Origin: Pseudomaricurvus hydrocarbonicus
GTDB lineage: Bacteria > Pseudomonadota > Gammaproteobacteria > Pseudomonadales > Cellvibrionaceae
Length of the DNA stretch: 64,000 nucleotides
Direction: 5' to 3'
Assembly (NCBI RefSeq): GCF_011602365.1
Contig: NZ_JAAONZ010000021.1
Coordinates: 26,971-90,970, forward strand
Made by a program: the position numbers and the translations under genes. Numbering within the stretch: position 1 is the stretch's first letter; each line of letters begins with the position of its first letter. Below, one piece after another: positions 9,901 to 19,683 of the stretch. A model generated the notes under the pieces. The model was not told the DNA's origin, did no database searches, and saw nothing but the letters and a program-made list of their open reading frames with translations.

Positions 9901-10078
9901 CATTTGCCCGGACATTCCCATCATCGCCATGACCGCACACGCCCTGCAAGGAGACCGGGAGCGCTGTCTGGCAACCGGCATGGACGATTACATCACCAAA
10001 CCCGTGAGTCCGCAGAAGCTGTACCGGACTCTGGCCCAACACCTGAAGCGGCAGGCCCCCGTCAACAGTCGCCATTGA
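6971..10078 (+). CDS. Hybrid sensor histidine kinase with PAS, GAF and two receiver domains
   Basis: A 1035-residue cytoplasmic signalling protein with no obvious transmembrane helix. In order it shows a short coiled coil (DQLEALQAHIRELEARL), a PAS domain (about 50-175), a GAF domain (about 190-355), a second PAS/PAC domain (about 365-490) and a HisKA domain with H507 in MSHEIRTPMNAIIGMG. The HATPase domain follows (about 610-735; ADTGIGI and FGGTGLGLAI), then two receivers. The first receiver keeps D799 in LLIDLKVPG and the second has D958 in ILMDMEMPC plus the KPVSP lysine motif. No Hpt domain or separate response regulator lies nearby, so the output partner is elsewhere. The soluble PAS/GAF input suggests an internal ligand or redox signal, which is inference. 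Confidence 0.93.
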   Translation: MTTNNGSKPRKRHKPDQLEALQAHIRELEARLAQHESTGSAIAASPDDTQELQSEAEFAQILQRTSHTICFTWRNNGKGLVYSKNAAEVMGYSHDTFHHNFIREHIVEEDRERIRQCFKDCILNGTDYSTQLQAYSRTGTPTWLQLRVHVKSRDANGQASYLIGTVTDIDTIKRKELEQTAIARTEQWLHQTLRKLLEDGGWATINQTLKALAEHFELVRCSLRWFDPQTQQMTMVSHWSSDPKEQVIEDPVAGHPFDNFPVLSQSLANRKPLVLDKQGIARMDPRIASFFQKYGIASALLIPIFYQDNLDGLLTLPSDQEDKQWHSRDLEAAVIIADAISRAVNQHRTTRHLEESEQRYTFALQASKDGLWDWDLVNRRMHFSPSYLQMLGYEEGEIDATPQAVLKRLIHPEDVQYILHIAQQALKAPEQPVQCEYRMRHKDGHTLWIYSRAILVDIDHDGNPQRAIGVNADITQFKQAQQELRQAKIEAENASQIKTEFLTRMSHEIRTPMNAIIGMGHLLQDTSLSRRQQDYLNSIQQSAFCLLHTIDEILDFSKLESGEVLLAHSHLDLNQIFEQLAKTHTDSAQAKHLELIIDIDSNVPRFIKGDACRLHQVLDSLLNNAVKFTRRGEVSLRTRTVGHRKNKIQLEFAIADTGIGIEPEAIPLLGKPFTQVDGSTSRQFGGTGLGLAICRHLIQQMGGELQISSQQGVGSCFSFTLTFERSQLGEQAIQHNPERFNDLRTLIVDDYPGTLRALTNTARSLQLNVDTATNAQSALEMLLRADSTPGQYYQLLLIDLKVPGINGAQTCRIIEESKHIQHKPRAILIADQRLNSLADLNHPTDNLQGLIHKPVTPSRLYDALAQVFGEAVLASVSTEPPMDNDCPPQDTNPEDVQINEALQGAHILLAEDNVVNQKVAIGILKKRGTHVTLANNGQEAIDALEQHQAGTFDAILMDMEMPCVDGYEATRRIRAGNICPDIPIIAMTAHALQGDRERCLATGMDDYITKPVSPQKLYRTLAQHLKRQAPVNSRH

Positions 10079-10225
10079 CCCTGCCGTCCAGGCCCCGCAC
10101 GGAGCCATTCAACTCCCGCAGGGTGCTATTTAACTGCTGGCACCCCCACGCCAACCACCGGTATACTAGGCGGCTTAACCCTGGAAACGAAAACCGCTGG
10201 GCTAGCCCCATTTTTTGGAGATCCA

Positions 10226-10369
10226 ATGCGACTTTTTTCCCTGATATTGGCAACTGCCCTGCTGTTAGGTGGCCTGATAGGCTGCGGCCAGAAAGGCCCC
10301 CTTTACCTGCCCCAGCCGGAAGAAGCGGCTCAACAATCCGCCGTAAACACACCGGCCAAAAACAGCTGA
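10226..10369 (+). CDS. lptM: LptM (YifL)-type small lipoprotein
   Basis: A 47-residue protein with a GGAG ribosome binding site five bases before the ATG. It has a short signal peptide (MRLFSLILATALLLGG), a lipobox ending at C20, and the family signature GCGQKGPLYLP, then a Gln/Ala-rich tail. This is the LptM/LppL family, which helps the LptD/E lipopolysaccharide translocon mature in the outer membrane. Its place just upstream of lysA and dapF matches other gammaproteobacteria, where it precedes lysA or dapF. The cyaY gene often found divergent from it is absent here; the hybrid kinase lies upstream instead. Confidence 0.9.
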   Translation: MRLFSLILATALLLGGLIGCGQKGPLYLPQPEEAAQQSAVNTPAKNS

Positions 10370-10582
10370 GGCAGAGCGCAAGCGGCCATTTTTCTTGGCT
10401 GATACCGTTGCAGCCGATATCGCCCCGGTAGCCAACGGGCCAATTACGAACGAGCCGGTTACCACGAAAAACAGACCGATCGAACCCTGAACACCAGCCA
10501 CACAGCTCAGGCTTTCAGATCACCGGACACAGATTTTCAGATTTCACGGCGTAGACCCCGGATCACTAGACAAGAGTTACCC

Positions 10583-11845
10583 ATGCAAGATTTCACTGAA
10601 CACAACGGCCAATTGTTTGCCGAACAGGTTTCCCTCACCGAGCTCGCCGAGCAGCACGGCACACCTTTGTACGTCTATAGCCGGGCCGCGTTCAGCCGCC
10701 ATTATCAGGACTATGCCAACGCCCTGGGCGATCACCCCGGCATGATCTGCTACGCCGTCAAAGCCAACTCCAACATTGCAGTACTCAATGTGCTGGCGCA
10801 ACTGGGAGCGGGCTTCGACATCGTCTCCGAAGGTGAGCTGGAGCGCGTACTGCTCGCCGGTGGTGATCCCGCTCGTGTGGTCTTTTCCGGCGTCGGCAAA
10901 ACTCCCGCCGAAATGCGCCGCGCCCTGGATGTCGGTGTGCACTGTTTTAATGTCGAGTCCGAAGCCGAAGTGGATGTTCTGGCGGCTGTCGCGGCCGAGA
11001 TGGGGAAAGTCGCCCGCGTCTCCCTGCGGGTTAATCCCGACGTGGATGCCAACACCCACCCCTACATTTCCACCGGTCTGAAAGAGAACAAGTTCGGTAT
11101 CGATATCGCCGAAGCACCGCGGGTTTATGCCCATGCCAACCAGCTGGCGGCATTACAGGTGGTGGGCATTGATTGTCACATTGGCTCACAGCTGACCGAG
11201 CTGTCGCCGTTTGTCGATGCCCTCGACCGCGTTCTGCAACTGGTGGACCAGCTGGCAGAGCAGGGCATCACCATTAAACACCTGGACCTCGGCGGTGGCC
11301 TCGGCGTGACTTACAAAGACGAGCAACCGCCAGCGGTCGCCGATTACATGCAGGCCATCAAACAGCGTCTGGGCAATCGCCCGCTGTCACTGATCTTTGA
11401 GCCGGGTCGCTCCATTGCCGCCAACGCGGGCGTGCTGCTGACCAAAGTGGAATACCTGAAACCAACGCCACACAAAAATTTTGCCATTATCGACGCCGCC
11501 ATGAACGACAACATCCGGCCGTCCCTGTACCAGGCCTGGCAGGACATCCGTCCCCTCCAGCGCCGCGAGGGCGATACCCAGAGCTGGGATCTGGTCGGCC
11601 CAGTCTGTGAAACCGGTGACTTTCTCGGTAAAGAGCGTCAGCTAAACTTACAGACCGGCGATTTCCTGGCGGTGATGTCCTCGGGTGCCTACGGTTTTAC
11701 CATGAGCTCCAATTACAACAGCCGGCCGCGGGCGGCCGAGGTCATGGTTGATGGAGATCAGGCCAGTGTGGTGAGAGCCAGGGAATCCCTTGCCAGCCTG
11801 ACGCAAGGCGAAGTCCTGCTCTCGCAACAGTTGAAACCCAGTTGA
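10583..11845 (+). CDS. lysA: Diaminopimelate decarboxylase
   Basis: LysA removes CO2 from meso-diaminopimelate to make L-lysine, with pyridoxal phosphate. The PLP lysine is K60 in CYAVKANSN. Other fold-type III marks are HIGSQLTE, the glycine loop LDLGGGLGV, EPGRS and the active-site cysteine segment GPVCETGDFLG. The 420-residue length is normal. It lies 213 bp after lptM and 158 bp before dapF on the same strand. Its 3' end, including the stop codon, is duplicated just downstream. Confidence 0.97.
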   Translation: MQDFTEHNGQLFAEQVSLTELAEQHGTPLYVYSRAAFSRHYQDYANALGDHPGMICYAVKANSNIAVLNVLAQLGAGFDIVSEGELERVLLAGGDPARVVFSGVGKTPAEMRRALDVGVHCFNVESEAEVDVLAAVAAEMGKVARVSLRVNPDVDANTHPYISTGLKENKFGIDIAEAPRVYAHANQLAALQVVGIDCHIGSQLTELSPFVDALDRVLQLVDQLAEQGITIKHLDLGGGLGVTYKDEQPPAVADYMQAIKQRLGNRPLSLIFEPGRSIAANAGVLLTKVEYLKPTPHKNFAIIDAAMNDNIRPSLYQAWQDIRPLQRREGDTQSWDLVGPVCETGDFLGKERQLNLQTGDFLAVMSSGAYGFTMSSNYNSRPRAAEVMVDGDQASVVRARESLASLTQGEVLLSQQLKPS

Positions 11846-11903
11846 ACTGTTAGCTGTGAACGGAGTAATTGAACCTTTACCCGTTGAATTGTTAGCTGTG
11901 AAC
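11841..11903. repeat. 21-bp direct repeat copying the lysA 3' end
   Basis: A 21-base string beginning gttgaactgttagctgtg at 11841 (containing the lysA stop) recurs at 11883 with a single base change, a 42-bp period. It looks like a local tandem duplication. Confidence 0.8.
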
Positions 11904-12003
11904 TTATACATGTAGCCCCGTTGCCCCAATCCACGACACACCCCGGGCGACAGGGTTACGGCAATACTAAAACCTACGGATGCCCGACGAGGACTGACCA
12001 CCA

Positions 12004-12834
12004 GTGAGACTACGATTCACCAAAATGCACGGCCTCGGCAATGATTTTATCGTCATCGACGGTATCAGCCAGCGCATCCGCCTGAGCGAAGATAAAATTC
12101 GCCGCCTGGCCGACCGGCGTTTTGGAGTGGGGTGCGATCAGATACTGCTGGTGGAAGTGCCACAGAATCCGGACGTGGATTTCCGCTACCGCATTTACAA
12201 CGCCGACGGCTCCGAAGTGGAGAACTGCGGCAATGGCGCCCGCTGTTTCGCCCGTTTTGTCATCGAGCGCAAGCTCACCGGCAAACGCGACATTGTGGTT
12301 GAAACGGCCAACGGCATCATGACCCTGCATACACTGGACAACGGCGATGTGCGTGTGAATATGGGCGAACCGCGCCTGACGCCCTCGGAGATTCCCTTTA
12401 CCGCCGACCAGCAGGCGGTCACCTATGCGCTGCCACTGTCCAGCACCACCCTGGAAATCAGTGCGGTCTCCATGGGCAATCCCCACGCAGTGGCCCTGGT
12501 TGACGATGTCAACACCGCGCCCGTTGAACAGTGGGGCCCCGAGGTGGAATCCCACCCGCTGTTCCCGCAACGGGTCAATGCCGGCTTCATGCAAATCGTT
12601 TCACGTCAGGAAATCAACCTCAGGGTTTACGAACGCGGCAGTGGAGAAACCCTCGCCTGCGGTACAGGCGCCTGCGCTGCGGTAGTGGCCGGACGCTTGC
12701 GCAACCTGTTAGACTCCGTGGTAAAGGTGAATCTGCCCGGTGGCAGCCTGACCATAGAATGGCAGGGTGAAGGTCAAACGGTACTGATGTCCGGACCCGC
12801 GACGCACGTGTTTCATGGTCAGGTAAAGATTTAA
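12004..12834 (+). CDS. dapF: Diaminopimelate epimerase
   Basis: DapF converts LL- to meso-diaminopimelate for lysine and peptidoglycan. The two catalytic cysteines are C75 ([16 protein letters not shown]) and C219 ([13 protein letters not shown]), and [12 protein letters not shown] near the N-terminus is the family start. The start codon is GTG at 12004, preceded by a GAGGA-type ribosome binding site about ten bases upstream; an internal ATG at residue 8 would remove conserved sequence. At 276 residues it is full length. It sits between lysA and the DUF484 gene as in Pseudomonas. Confidence 0.97.
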   Translation: MRLRFTKMHGLGNDFIVIDGISQRIRLSEDKIRRLADRRFGVGCDQILLVEVPQNPDVDFRYRIYNADGSEVENCGNGARCFARFVIERKLTGKRDIVVETANGIMTLHTLDNGDVRVNMGEPRLTPSEIPFTADQQAVTYALPLSSTTLEISAVSMGNPHAVALVDDVNTAPVEQWGPEVESHPLFPQRVNAGFMQIVSRQEINLRVYERGSGETLACGTGACAAVVAGRLRNLLDSVVKVNLPGGSLTIEWQGEGQTVLMSGPATHVFHGQVKI

Positions 12835-12880
12835 CCCTTTTCAACAGCCAAAGGTCATAAGCGAAAGGTCACAGCTGAAT

Positions 12881-13573
12881 ATGAGCGATCAAACAGTTAT
12901 CGACACGGAAAACGCCATCACCGAAGAGCAGGTTACATTGTATCTGCGCAAGCACCCGGACTATTTCGTAAAGCAGCCTGGTTTGCTGGCTGATTTACGC
13001 TTACCGCACGCCAGCGGTGAAGCCATTTCACTGGTGGAGAGACAAGTCTCGATCCTGCGCGAACGCAACATGGACATGCGCCACCGCCTCAGCAAACTGC
13101 TCGACAATGCCCGCGACAATGACCGTTTGTTTGATAAAACCAAGCGACTGGTGCTGGCCTTACTGGAGGGCAAAGGTCTCACCGATATCGTTGATTCTCT
13201 GTATTACAGTTTCAAAAACGATTTTAAAATTCACTACACCACCCTGATTCTGTTTGCCGATCCCGACTCTCTGCCCAAGTCCAAAGCCCGGGTAGAGCCG
13301 TTGAGTGAAGCGCGCGAGAGCATTGGCCAGGCGCTGAAAAACAACAAACCCCTGTGTGGTATCCTCTCCCCCAAGGAAGTGAAATACCTGTTCCCGGAAC
13401 ATTCGCAAAATGTCGGTTCCAGCGCACTCGTGCCGCTCATTCACGGCAACTCGTTTGGGGTGCTGGCCATCGCCAACCGCGACCCCAATTACTACCGCTC
13501 CAGCATGGGCACACTGTTTCTCAGTTACATCGCCGAAGTGCTTAACCGACAGCTGCCCCGGCACCTGCCCTAG
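12881..13573 (+). CDS. DUF484 family protein (GAF-like)
   Basis: A 230-residue cytoplasmic protein of the DUF484 (YigA) family, normally found between dapF and xerC. Visible marks are VTLYLRKHPDYFVKQPGLLA, SLVERQVSILRERN with a coiled-coil stretch, and a C-terminal GAF-like fold ending FLSYIAEVLNRQLP. Its biochemical function is not established. Co-occurrence with xerC hints at a link to chromosome dimer resolution or the cell cycle, but that is only association. Confidence 0.92.
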   Translation: MSDQTVIDTENAITEEQVTLYLRKHPDYFVKQPGLLADLRLPHASGEAISLVERQVSILRERNMDMRHRLSKLLDNARDNDRLFDKTKRLVLALLEGKGLTDIVDSLYYSFKNDFKIHYTTLILFADPDSLPKSKARVEPLSEARESIGQALKNNKPLCGILSPKEVKYLFPEHSQNVGSSALVPLIHGNSFGVLAIANRDPNYYRSSMGTLFLSYIAEVLNRQLPRHLP

Positions 13574-13706
13574 CCTAGAACCGGCAGACAGCCATAAACC
13601 AACAGCAGGTCGTTTTCTGAGTGCCTGCGTGAGCCAATTGTGCGCTCGTGATAAATCGGTATTTTGTGCCTTCAGGCGCGATGTCGATGAGCGACGACTT
13701 AATCAC

Positions 13707-14654
13707 ATGAGCCCCCCCATGACTGAGCTAACTTCGCTCGAACAAACCCTGGAGAGTTTTTACCAGTACCTGCGATTTGAAAAACAGCTATCGGCCAATA
13801 CCCTTGTCAGCTACCAGCGTGATCTCGTCCGCCTGAGCCGCTACTGCCAGAACCAGCAACTTACCCTGATCGATCTTCAGCATCATCATATCCGCCACTG
13901 TCTGGCACAGCTCCACCGCCAGGAGCTTCAGCCGCGCAGCTTGCAGCGCTGGCTGTCGGCGTTGCGAACATTCTTCCAATATTGCCTGAAGCAGAAGCTG
14001 ATCAGCGTTAACCCCTGCACCGGCCTGCAAGCACCCAAGGCCAAAAAGCCCCTGCCCAAAGCGCTGGATGTGGATCAGGCGATTCAGTTTGTGGAAGTCC
14101 GCGGAGACGATTTTCTCTCGGTGCGCGACCGGGCCTGCCTGGAACTGTTTTATTCTTCCGGGCTGCGACTGAGCGAACTGGTGTCGCTCAACTGGAGCGA
14201 TGTGGACCTTGCACAAGGTCAGTTGAGGGTCACCGGTAAAGGCAATAAAACCCGTGAACTGCCCGTCGGCAGACCTGCCCGAGCGGCATTGGCGGCGTGG
14301 CAGAAAAAACAGCTAAGCACCTGTGGCGAAGACATCGCTGCCATTTTCACGCAAAAAAAGGGCAAGCGTCTGAGCCCCAGAAGCATCCAGCTGCGTTTTG
14401 AAAAACTCAGTGTTACCCAGGGAGTCGACCAGTCAGTGCACCCGCACAAGTTGCGACACTCGTTTGCCAGTCACCTGTTGGAGTCCAGTGGTGACCTCAG
14501 AGCGGTACAGGAACTGCTGGGACACGCCAACCTTTCAACCACCCAGGTCTATACCCACCTGGACTTTCAACACCTGGCCAAAGTCTATGACAATGCCCAT
14601 CCGCGGGCCAAAAGCCGTCAGCCGAGCGGTGATGACGACACCACCGAGACCTGA
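13707..14654 (+). CDS. xerC: Tyrosine recombinase XerC
   Basis: XerC acts with XerD and FtsK at dif to resolve chromosome dimers. From the ATG at 13707 the protein is 315 residues, and an ATG at 13719 is an equally possible start. The open frame extends 300 bp upstream but overlaps the DUF484 gene and is not XerC-like there. The N-terminal core-binding domain (LESFYQYLRFEKQLSANTL) is followed by the catalytic domain with R154, K178, H247, R250, H273 and the nucleophile Y282 (THLDF follows), all six catalytic residues. The HAD phosphatase gene that often follows xerC is absent. Confidence 0.95.
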   Translation: MSPPMTELTSLEQTLESFYQYLRFEKQLSANTLVSYQRDLVRLSRYCQNQQLTLIDLQHHHIRHCLAQLHRQELQPRSLQRWLSALRTFFQYCLKQKLISVNPCTGLQAPKAKKPLPKALDVDQAIQFVEVRGDDFLSVRDRACLELFYSSGLRLSELVSLNWSDVDLAQGQLRVTGKGNKTRELPVGRPARAALAAWQKKQLSTCGEDIAAIFTQKKGKRLSPRSIQLRFEKLSVTQGVDQSVHPHKLRHSFASHLLESSGDLRAVQELLGHANLSTTQVYTHLDFQHLAKVYDNAHPRAKSRQPSGDDDTTET

Positions 14655-14843
14655 GTCCGCCGTTTGGAAAGCGTTTATTCGAGAAGCCTTGAGCCTTGGT
14701 GTGCGCAGCCAGAGAGCCGTCAGCCATGACCGCCGTCAGCCCTGTGAGCTCATAATCGGTTAAACCCTTAGCCAACAGCAAAACCCCTGATTGGCGGCAG
14801 AAACCAAAGCCAGGGGTCCAGCCGTCAATCCAGCCAGCCCGGT

Positions 14844-15044
14844 TTAGATAGGCCGGCTGCAATAATTATTGATGGGTTTTTGAGGCGGATCGGCAGAGAT
14901 ATGCGCATCGACCTGTTGGATCTGTCCCCCCCTGGCCAAGAAGGCTTCCACTTCATTCTGCAGCTGTTCTCTCAGCTTTTTGCGAGCACCCACGGTGTGA
15001 TCCTCGAGACGCTCTTCTCTTTCTTCCAAAACATCCTGAGTCAT
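14844..15044 (-). CDS. sutA: SutA-like RNA polymerase-binding regulator (short form)
   Basis: A 66-residue minus-strand protein. Its second half, FLARGGQIQQVDAHISADPP and then QKPINNYCSRPI, closely resembles the C-terminal part of Pseudomonas SutA as I remember it (FLSRGGKVQEVEANVVADPP...YGSRPI). SutA is a small acidic protein that binds RNA polymerase during slow growth and boosts sigma-S and ribosomal promoters. The gene position between xerC and the glnK-amtB block also fits the Pseudomonas arrangement. The N-terminal part is a short charged helix (LEEREERLEDHTVGARKKLR) rather than the long acidic tail of Pseudomonas SutA. A GGGG lies just before the ATG. Family call fairly confident; function in this host inferred. 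Confidence 0.72.
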   Translation of the reverse strand: MTQDVLEEREERLEDHTVGARKKLREQLQNEVEAFLARGGQIQQVDAHISADPPQKPINNYCSRPI

Positions 15045-15300
15045 AAATACCCCCGAAACATTTCAGTCTGTAAACCATTAGGTCGTTAGCAACCCGGTGA
15101 TCTTTTAACAAAAAAACACTGAAGTTTGTGTCAGGCAGGCGCCATTTCCCTGAGTAAGCGCAACTGCGTGCCTGAACGCTGTATTTATAGACCAACTTTC
15201 AATTGCTTGACCACCACCAATCGATGAATTTTTTAGTCTTTTTTGCTCTAGAATATGCGAACATCATCATCAGATAGTAATTACTTTCCTGTGAACCAAG
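15045..15300. promoter_or_regulatory. Divergent sutA-like / DUF523 intergenic region
   Basis: About 256 bp between divergent genes, with AT-rich tracts near 15225-15260 (tttttagtcttttttgctctagaat) consistent with a promoter for the DUF523 gene. No operator is recognised. Confidence 0.35.
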
Positions 15301-16050
15301 ATGACTCATGACACGCCAGCAGCGACTTTTAACGTTCATTTGCCGGAGCTTTTGCGCGAGCAATGTGACACGCCCCCCAATGTGTTGATCAGTGCCTGTC
15401 TGGCCGGGGAGAACGTGCGTTACGACGGTAAGGAAAAGGGCTTGCGTCCCGGACTCTCTACGCTGAGGCACTACCTGAAGCTGGTCCGGCACTGCCCCGA
15501 AATGGACGCCGGCATGGGCGTGCCCCGCGCCCCGATCCAGTGGGTACAACGCCATCGGCAAGCGCCACAACTGGAGTGGGTGGAACATCCCGCAAGCGCG
15601 GTCGATTACCCCCTCGAAGCACAGGCGACAGCATGGTGTCAGCGCTGGAACGAGCAACATCAGGGGCCGCTTAGCGCCGCGATCCTCAAAGCCCGCTCCC
15701 CCAGTTGTGGCAACGGCACGACCCCTCTGATGAATGCGGTCAACCAACCACTAGGCGTCATGGACGGTCTGTTTACCGCCACCCTGAAAAGTTTTTTCCC
15801 CCAGCTGGTGATCCTCGATGAGAGCTACTTTACTCACCCCACTGACGCCCACTGGTTTATTCTCGGGCTGTATCTGCAACAGAATGCACAACGGGTAAAC
15901 CAGCCTGAAGTTTCACACGGGGTCACCGGGATGGCCATCAAGCAACTGCACCACCTGCTGCGCTGGAACGGCAACCTGCAACACTTTTTGGACACCCCCC
16001 GACAAGACCGCCAACAGAGACTGGCCGCCCTGTCTGACGAGAACCCTTAA
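15301..16050 (+). CDS. DUF523 family protein
   Basis: A 249-residue cytoplasmic protein. The DUF523 core is visible as PPNVLISACLAGENVRYDG near the N-terminus and KARSPSCGNGTT in the middle; these cysteine motifs are conserved and may bind metal. The C-terminal 80 residues are variable and helical, without the full DUF1722 domain found in some fusions. The molecular function of DUF523 is unknown. It is monocistronic by spacing. Confidence 0.85.
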   Translation: MTHDTPAATFNVHLPELLREQCDTPPNVLISACLAGENVRYDGKEKGLRPGLSTLRHYLKLVRHCPEMDAGMGVPRAPIQWVQRHRQAPQLEWVEHPASAVDYPLEAQATAWCQRWNEQHQGPLSAAILKARSPSCGNGTTPLMNAVNQPLGVMDGLFTATLKSFFPQLVILDESYFTHPTDAHWFILGLYLQQNAQRVNQPEVSHGVTGMAIKQLHHLLRWNGNLQHFLDTPRQDRQQRLAALSDENP

Positions 16051-16142
16051 GGCCTCATTGCCGCCACTCAAGTTCCTGTGGTCACCGTCAGCGCCCGCAG
16101 AAAAACGCCCATGCGACCCCTGATGGGTCAAACCGTAGGCAC

Positions 16143-16168
16143 AAAAAAAGCCGGCATGGCCGACTTTT
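16143..16168 (-). terminator. Terminator downstream of the second PII gene
   Basis: On the minus strand AAAAGTCGGC pairs with GCCGGCTTTT (one G-U pair) around a CAT loop, followed by seven T residues. It is placed to end minus-strand transcripts from the PII gene at 16332. The plus-strand version has a shorter T tail and could also stop DUF523 transcripts. Confidence 0.7.
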
Positions 16169-16331
16169 CTCACATTACTCACATGTTTTACCATCGAAAC
16201 AGCAAGGCTGGTCTTAATTCGAAAGGCCTGACTCAGCGACAGAGGCTCAAACGCCCCATTGCGTCTTCAAAAATGTTCCATACTGCCTGCAATAAAACCG
16301 ATACTGCCTGAGCAATGTCCGTCAGTGCAAT

Positions 16332-16957
<626 letters not shown>

Positions 16958-18190
16958 TTATTTGGTAGTGAACTCTGGGTATGCTTCCATACCACACTCT
17001 GCCAGATCGACACCGCTGAACTCTTCTTCTTCAGAGACACGGATGCCCATCACAGCTTTCAGGATACCCCAAACGATCAGGCTCACAACGAACACCCAAA
17101 CGAAGATGGTAGCCGCACCGATCAGCTGGCCAGAGAAAGAAGAATCGCCATTGGTCACAGGAACCAGCAACAGACCCAACAGACCCACAACACCGTGAAC
17201 AGAGATAGCACCGACGGGATCATCGATCTTCAGCTTGTCCAGAGTCAGGATGCTGAACACAACCAGAACACCACCCAGAGCACCGAACAGAGTTGCCTGC
17301 AGGGCAGATGGGGTATCAGGACCAGCGGTGATCGCAACCAGACCAGCCAGAGCACCGTTCAGAGCCATGGTCAGATCGGCTTTGCCGAACAGGATGCGGG
17401 CCACAATCAGAGCACCGATCAAACCACCGGCAGCGGCAGCGTTGGTGTTCATGAAGACGATCGCCACAGAGTTGGCAGAATCAACAGACGCAGTCGCCAG
17501 TACGGAACCACCGTTGAAACCGAACCAGCCCAACCACAGGATGAAAGTACCCAAAGTGGCCAGAGGCAGGTTTGCACCCGGGAAAGCGTTGACTTCACCG
17601 TTAGCGCCGTATTTGCCTTTACGTGAACCCAGCAGCAGGACACCTGCCAGAGCAGCAGCAGCACCAGCCATGTGAACAATACCGGAACCCGCGAAGTCAA
17701 GGAAACCCAGGTCGCCCAGCGTGTACATGCCGAATACAGCCTCGCCACCCCAGGTCCAGGCACCTTCCATGGGGTAGATGAAACCGGTCATCACCACAGC
17801 AAACGCCAGGAAAGCCCACAACTTCATACGCTCGGCAACCGCACCGGAGACGATGGACATGGCCGTCGCAACGAAGACAACCTGGAAGTAGAAGTCGGCA
17901 GAAGGTGCGTAGCTCGCAGGCTCTTCAGCGCCAGTCACGCCATTGCCCATGATGCCGGACAGGAACCAGTCGCCGCCGTACATGAAGTGGTAACCACTGA
18001 CCATGTACATGGTACAAGCCACCGCAAACAGGGCGATGTTCTTGGTCAGGATTTCAGTGGTGTTTTTGGAGCGAACCAGGCCCGCTTCCAGCATGGCGAA
18101 ACCAGCCGCCATCCACATTACCAGTGCGCCGCACACCAAGAAATAAAAGGTGTCCAAGGCGTACTGCAATTCGAAAATTGAGTTTTCCAT
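16958..18190 (-). CDS. amtB: Ammonium transporter AmtB
   Basis: A 410-residue inner-membrane ammonium channel with about eleven hydrophobic helices. Family marks include MWMAAGFAMLEAGLVRSKN, the DFAGSGIVHMAGAAAALAG signature, LGWFGFNGGS and the pore histidine region SVHGVVGLLGLLLVP. It starts at 18190 with a GGAG ribosome binding site. It is the middle gene of a PII-amtB-PII arrangement. GlnK docks on the cytoplasmic face of the AmtB trimer to close it when nitrogen is plentiful. The N-terminal signal peptide of some AmtBs is absent; the protein begins directly with MENSIFELQYALDTFYFLV. Confidence 0.96.
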   Translation of the reverse strand: MENSIFELQYALDTFYFLVCGALVMWMAAGFAMLEAGLVRSKNTTEILTKNIALFAVACTMYMVSGYHFMYGGDWFLSGIMGNGVTGAEEPASYAPSADFYFQVVFVATAMSIVSGAVAERMKLWAFLAFAVVMTGFIYPMEGAWTWGGEAVFGMYTLGDLGFLDFAGSGIVHMAGAAAALAGVLLLGSRKGKYGANGEVNAFPGANLPLATLGTFILWLGWFGFNGGSVLATASVDSANSVAIVFMNTNAAAAGGLIGALIVARILFGKADLTMALNGALAGLVAITAGPDTPSALQATLFGALGGVLVVFSILTLDKLKIDDPVGAISVHGVVGLLGLLLVPVTNGDSSFSGQLIGAATIFVWVFVVSLIVWGILKAVMGIRVSEEEEFSGVDLAECGMEAYPEFTTK

Positions 18191-18248
18191 TGCGTTTCTC
18201 CGGGAGAATTAACGTTTAATTATGTTTGAGCGTTACGATCCACTCTGT

Positions 18249-18599
<351 letters not shown>

Positions 18600-18634
18600 T
18601 TAATGACGCGCATTCGCGCCGCTAAGATAAAAGC

Positions 18635-18653
18635 GCCGGGCACAGGGCCCGGC
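18635..18653 (-). terminator. GC-rich hairpin after the TorF-like gene
   Basis: GCCGGGC (18635-18641) pairs with GCCCGGC (18647-18653). On the minus strand it is followed by GCTTTT. It lies 20 bp past the stop codon of the porin gene and before glnK. Confidence 0.7.
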
Positions 18654-18673
18654 CGCTGTATAAATGACAGACC

Positions 18674-19324
18674 TTACAGATCGAAAGATTTGCCGATGGT
18701 GAAGATGAGAGCTTCGTCGTCGTCACCACCGCCAGTGTCTTCGTCGTTTAAGATCAAAGCTACACCCAGATCAATGCCAGATACGGTGGTGTCATAACCC
18801 AGCTGGATGAAATCACCGTCAAAGTCTTTACCCCAAGTAGCATACGTACCGTAAAAGCCATTGTGGGATAAGGTGACAGCGGTGTAATCGTAATCAGACT
18901 CTTCCAAAATGCCGGCAGCTTCGTCATCACCTTGCTCACCGACGGAGTATTCCAGGCTAATAAACTTGTAACCCAGATAAAAATTGGCTTCGTTGTACTC
19001 ACTGTCGAATTCACCGGTGTACTGGTAAGTGGTTGCACCAATGCCGAAAGAGAAACCGCTTTCAGTTTCCATGCCCCAGCCCAGGTAACCATCCACTTCC
19101 AGACCGTCACCCACATCCGCCGTCCAGGCACCGACGTAGAAACCGCCGTTTGTATAATCGATACCGGCGGAGGCCGAACTTTCTTCCTGGTAGATACCGC
19201 GGAAATAGTACTCGGACGCATAGCCAACATTGGCAGAAAAGCTACCTTCGGCCATAACTGGGGTAGCACTTACAGCGCCGACGGTCAGGGCAACAGCTGC
19301 TGCCAATTGGGTTAATTTGTTCAT
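18674..19324 (-). CDS. TorF-family putative outer-membrane porin
   Basis: A 216-residue protein with a signal peptide cleaved after PVMA (MNKLTQLAAAVALTVGAVSA). Beta-strand repeats follow, rich in alternating aromatic residues (ANVGYASEYYFRGIYQEESS, GGFYVGAWTADVGDGLEVDG), and the C-terminus ends in Phe-Asp-Leu. This resembles the TorF/Gcw_chp family. Such genes are commonly next to glnK-amtB, which fits here. Substrate is unknown; a role in nitrogen-compound uptake is inference from position. Confidence 0.75.
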   Translation of the reverse strand: MNKLTQLAAAVALTVGAVSATPVMAEGSFSANVGYASEYYFRGIYQEESSASAGIDYTNGGFYVGAWTADVGDGLEVDGYLGWGMETESGFSFGIGATTYQYTGEFDSEYNEANFYLGYKFISLEYSVGEQGDDEAAGILEESDYDYTAVTLSHNGFYGTYATWGKDFDGDFIQLGYDTTVSGIDLGVALILNDEDTGGGDDDEALIFTIGKSFDL

Positions 19325-19683
19325 GGAACTTCCTCTCGTTCTTTGTATTTAAGTTGATTCTGTAATAAGCCGACTTCGCTTTTAGAAGCTTATTTGTTTG
19401 TTTAAACGGCTTGCCCTGTATTAGCACATTGCTTGCCAACTTTAAAATATCCATATATATCAATAAGTTAATGCCATCATGCACTGCATGTGCGCACACA
19501 GGGGCACAACTTAATGCGCCAAAGCCCAGTCTGAGTGCACAAATATATGACATGCACCACAATGAGCACCGCGTTGGTGCAAAAGTAATCTGCCGCTGCC
19601 AATTGCCTTCAGGTAGAATGAAAATGTTGCCAATAACCGCCATCGAAACCCTCTTCAAACTGAAAACACAGCAGGACACCGCC
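19325..19683. promoter_or_regulatory. Divergent torF-like / ubiK intergenic region
   Basis: A 359-bp AT-rich spacer that must carry both promoters. It contains an imperfect set of TGCAC elements (near 19520, 19552 and 19577) that could be operator half-sites, but the pattern is weak. Confidence 0.35.
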
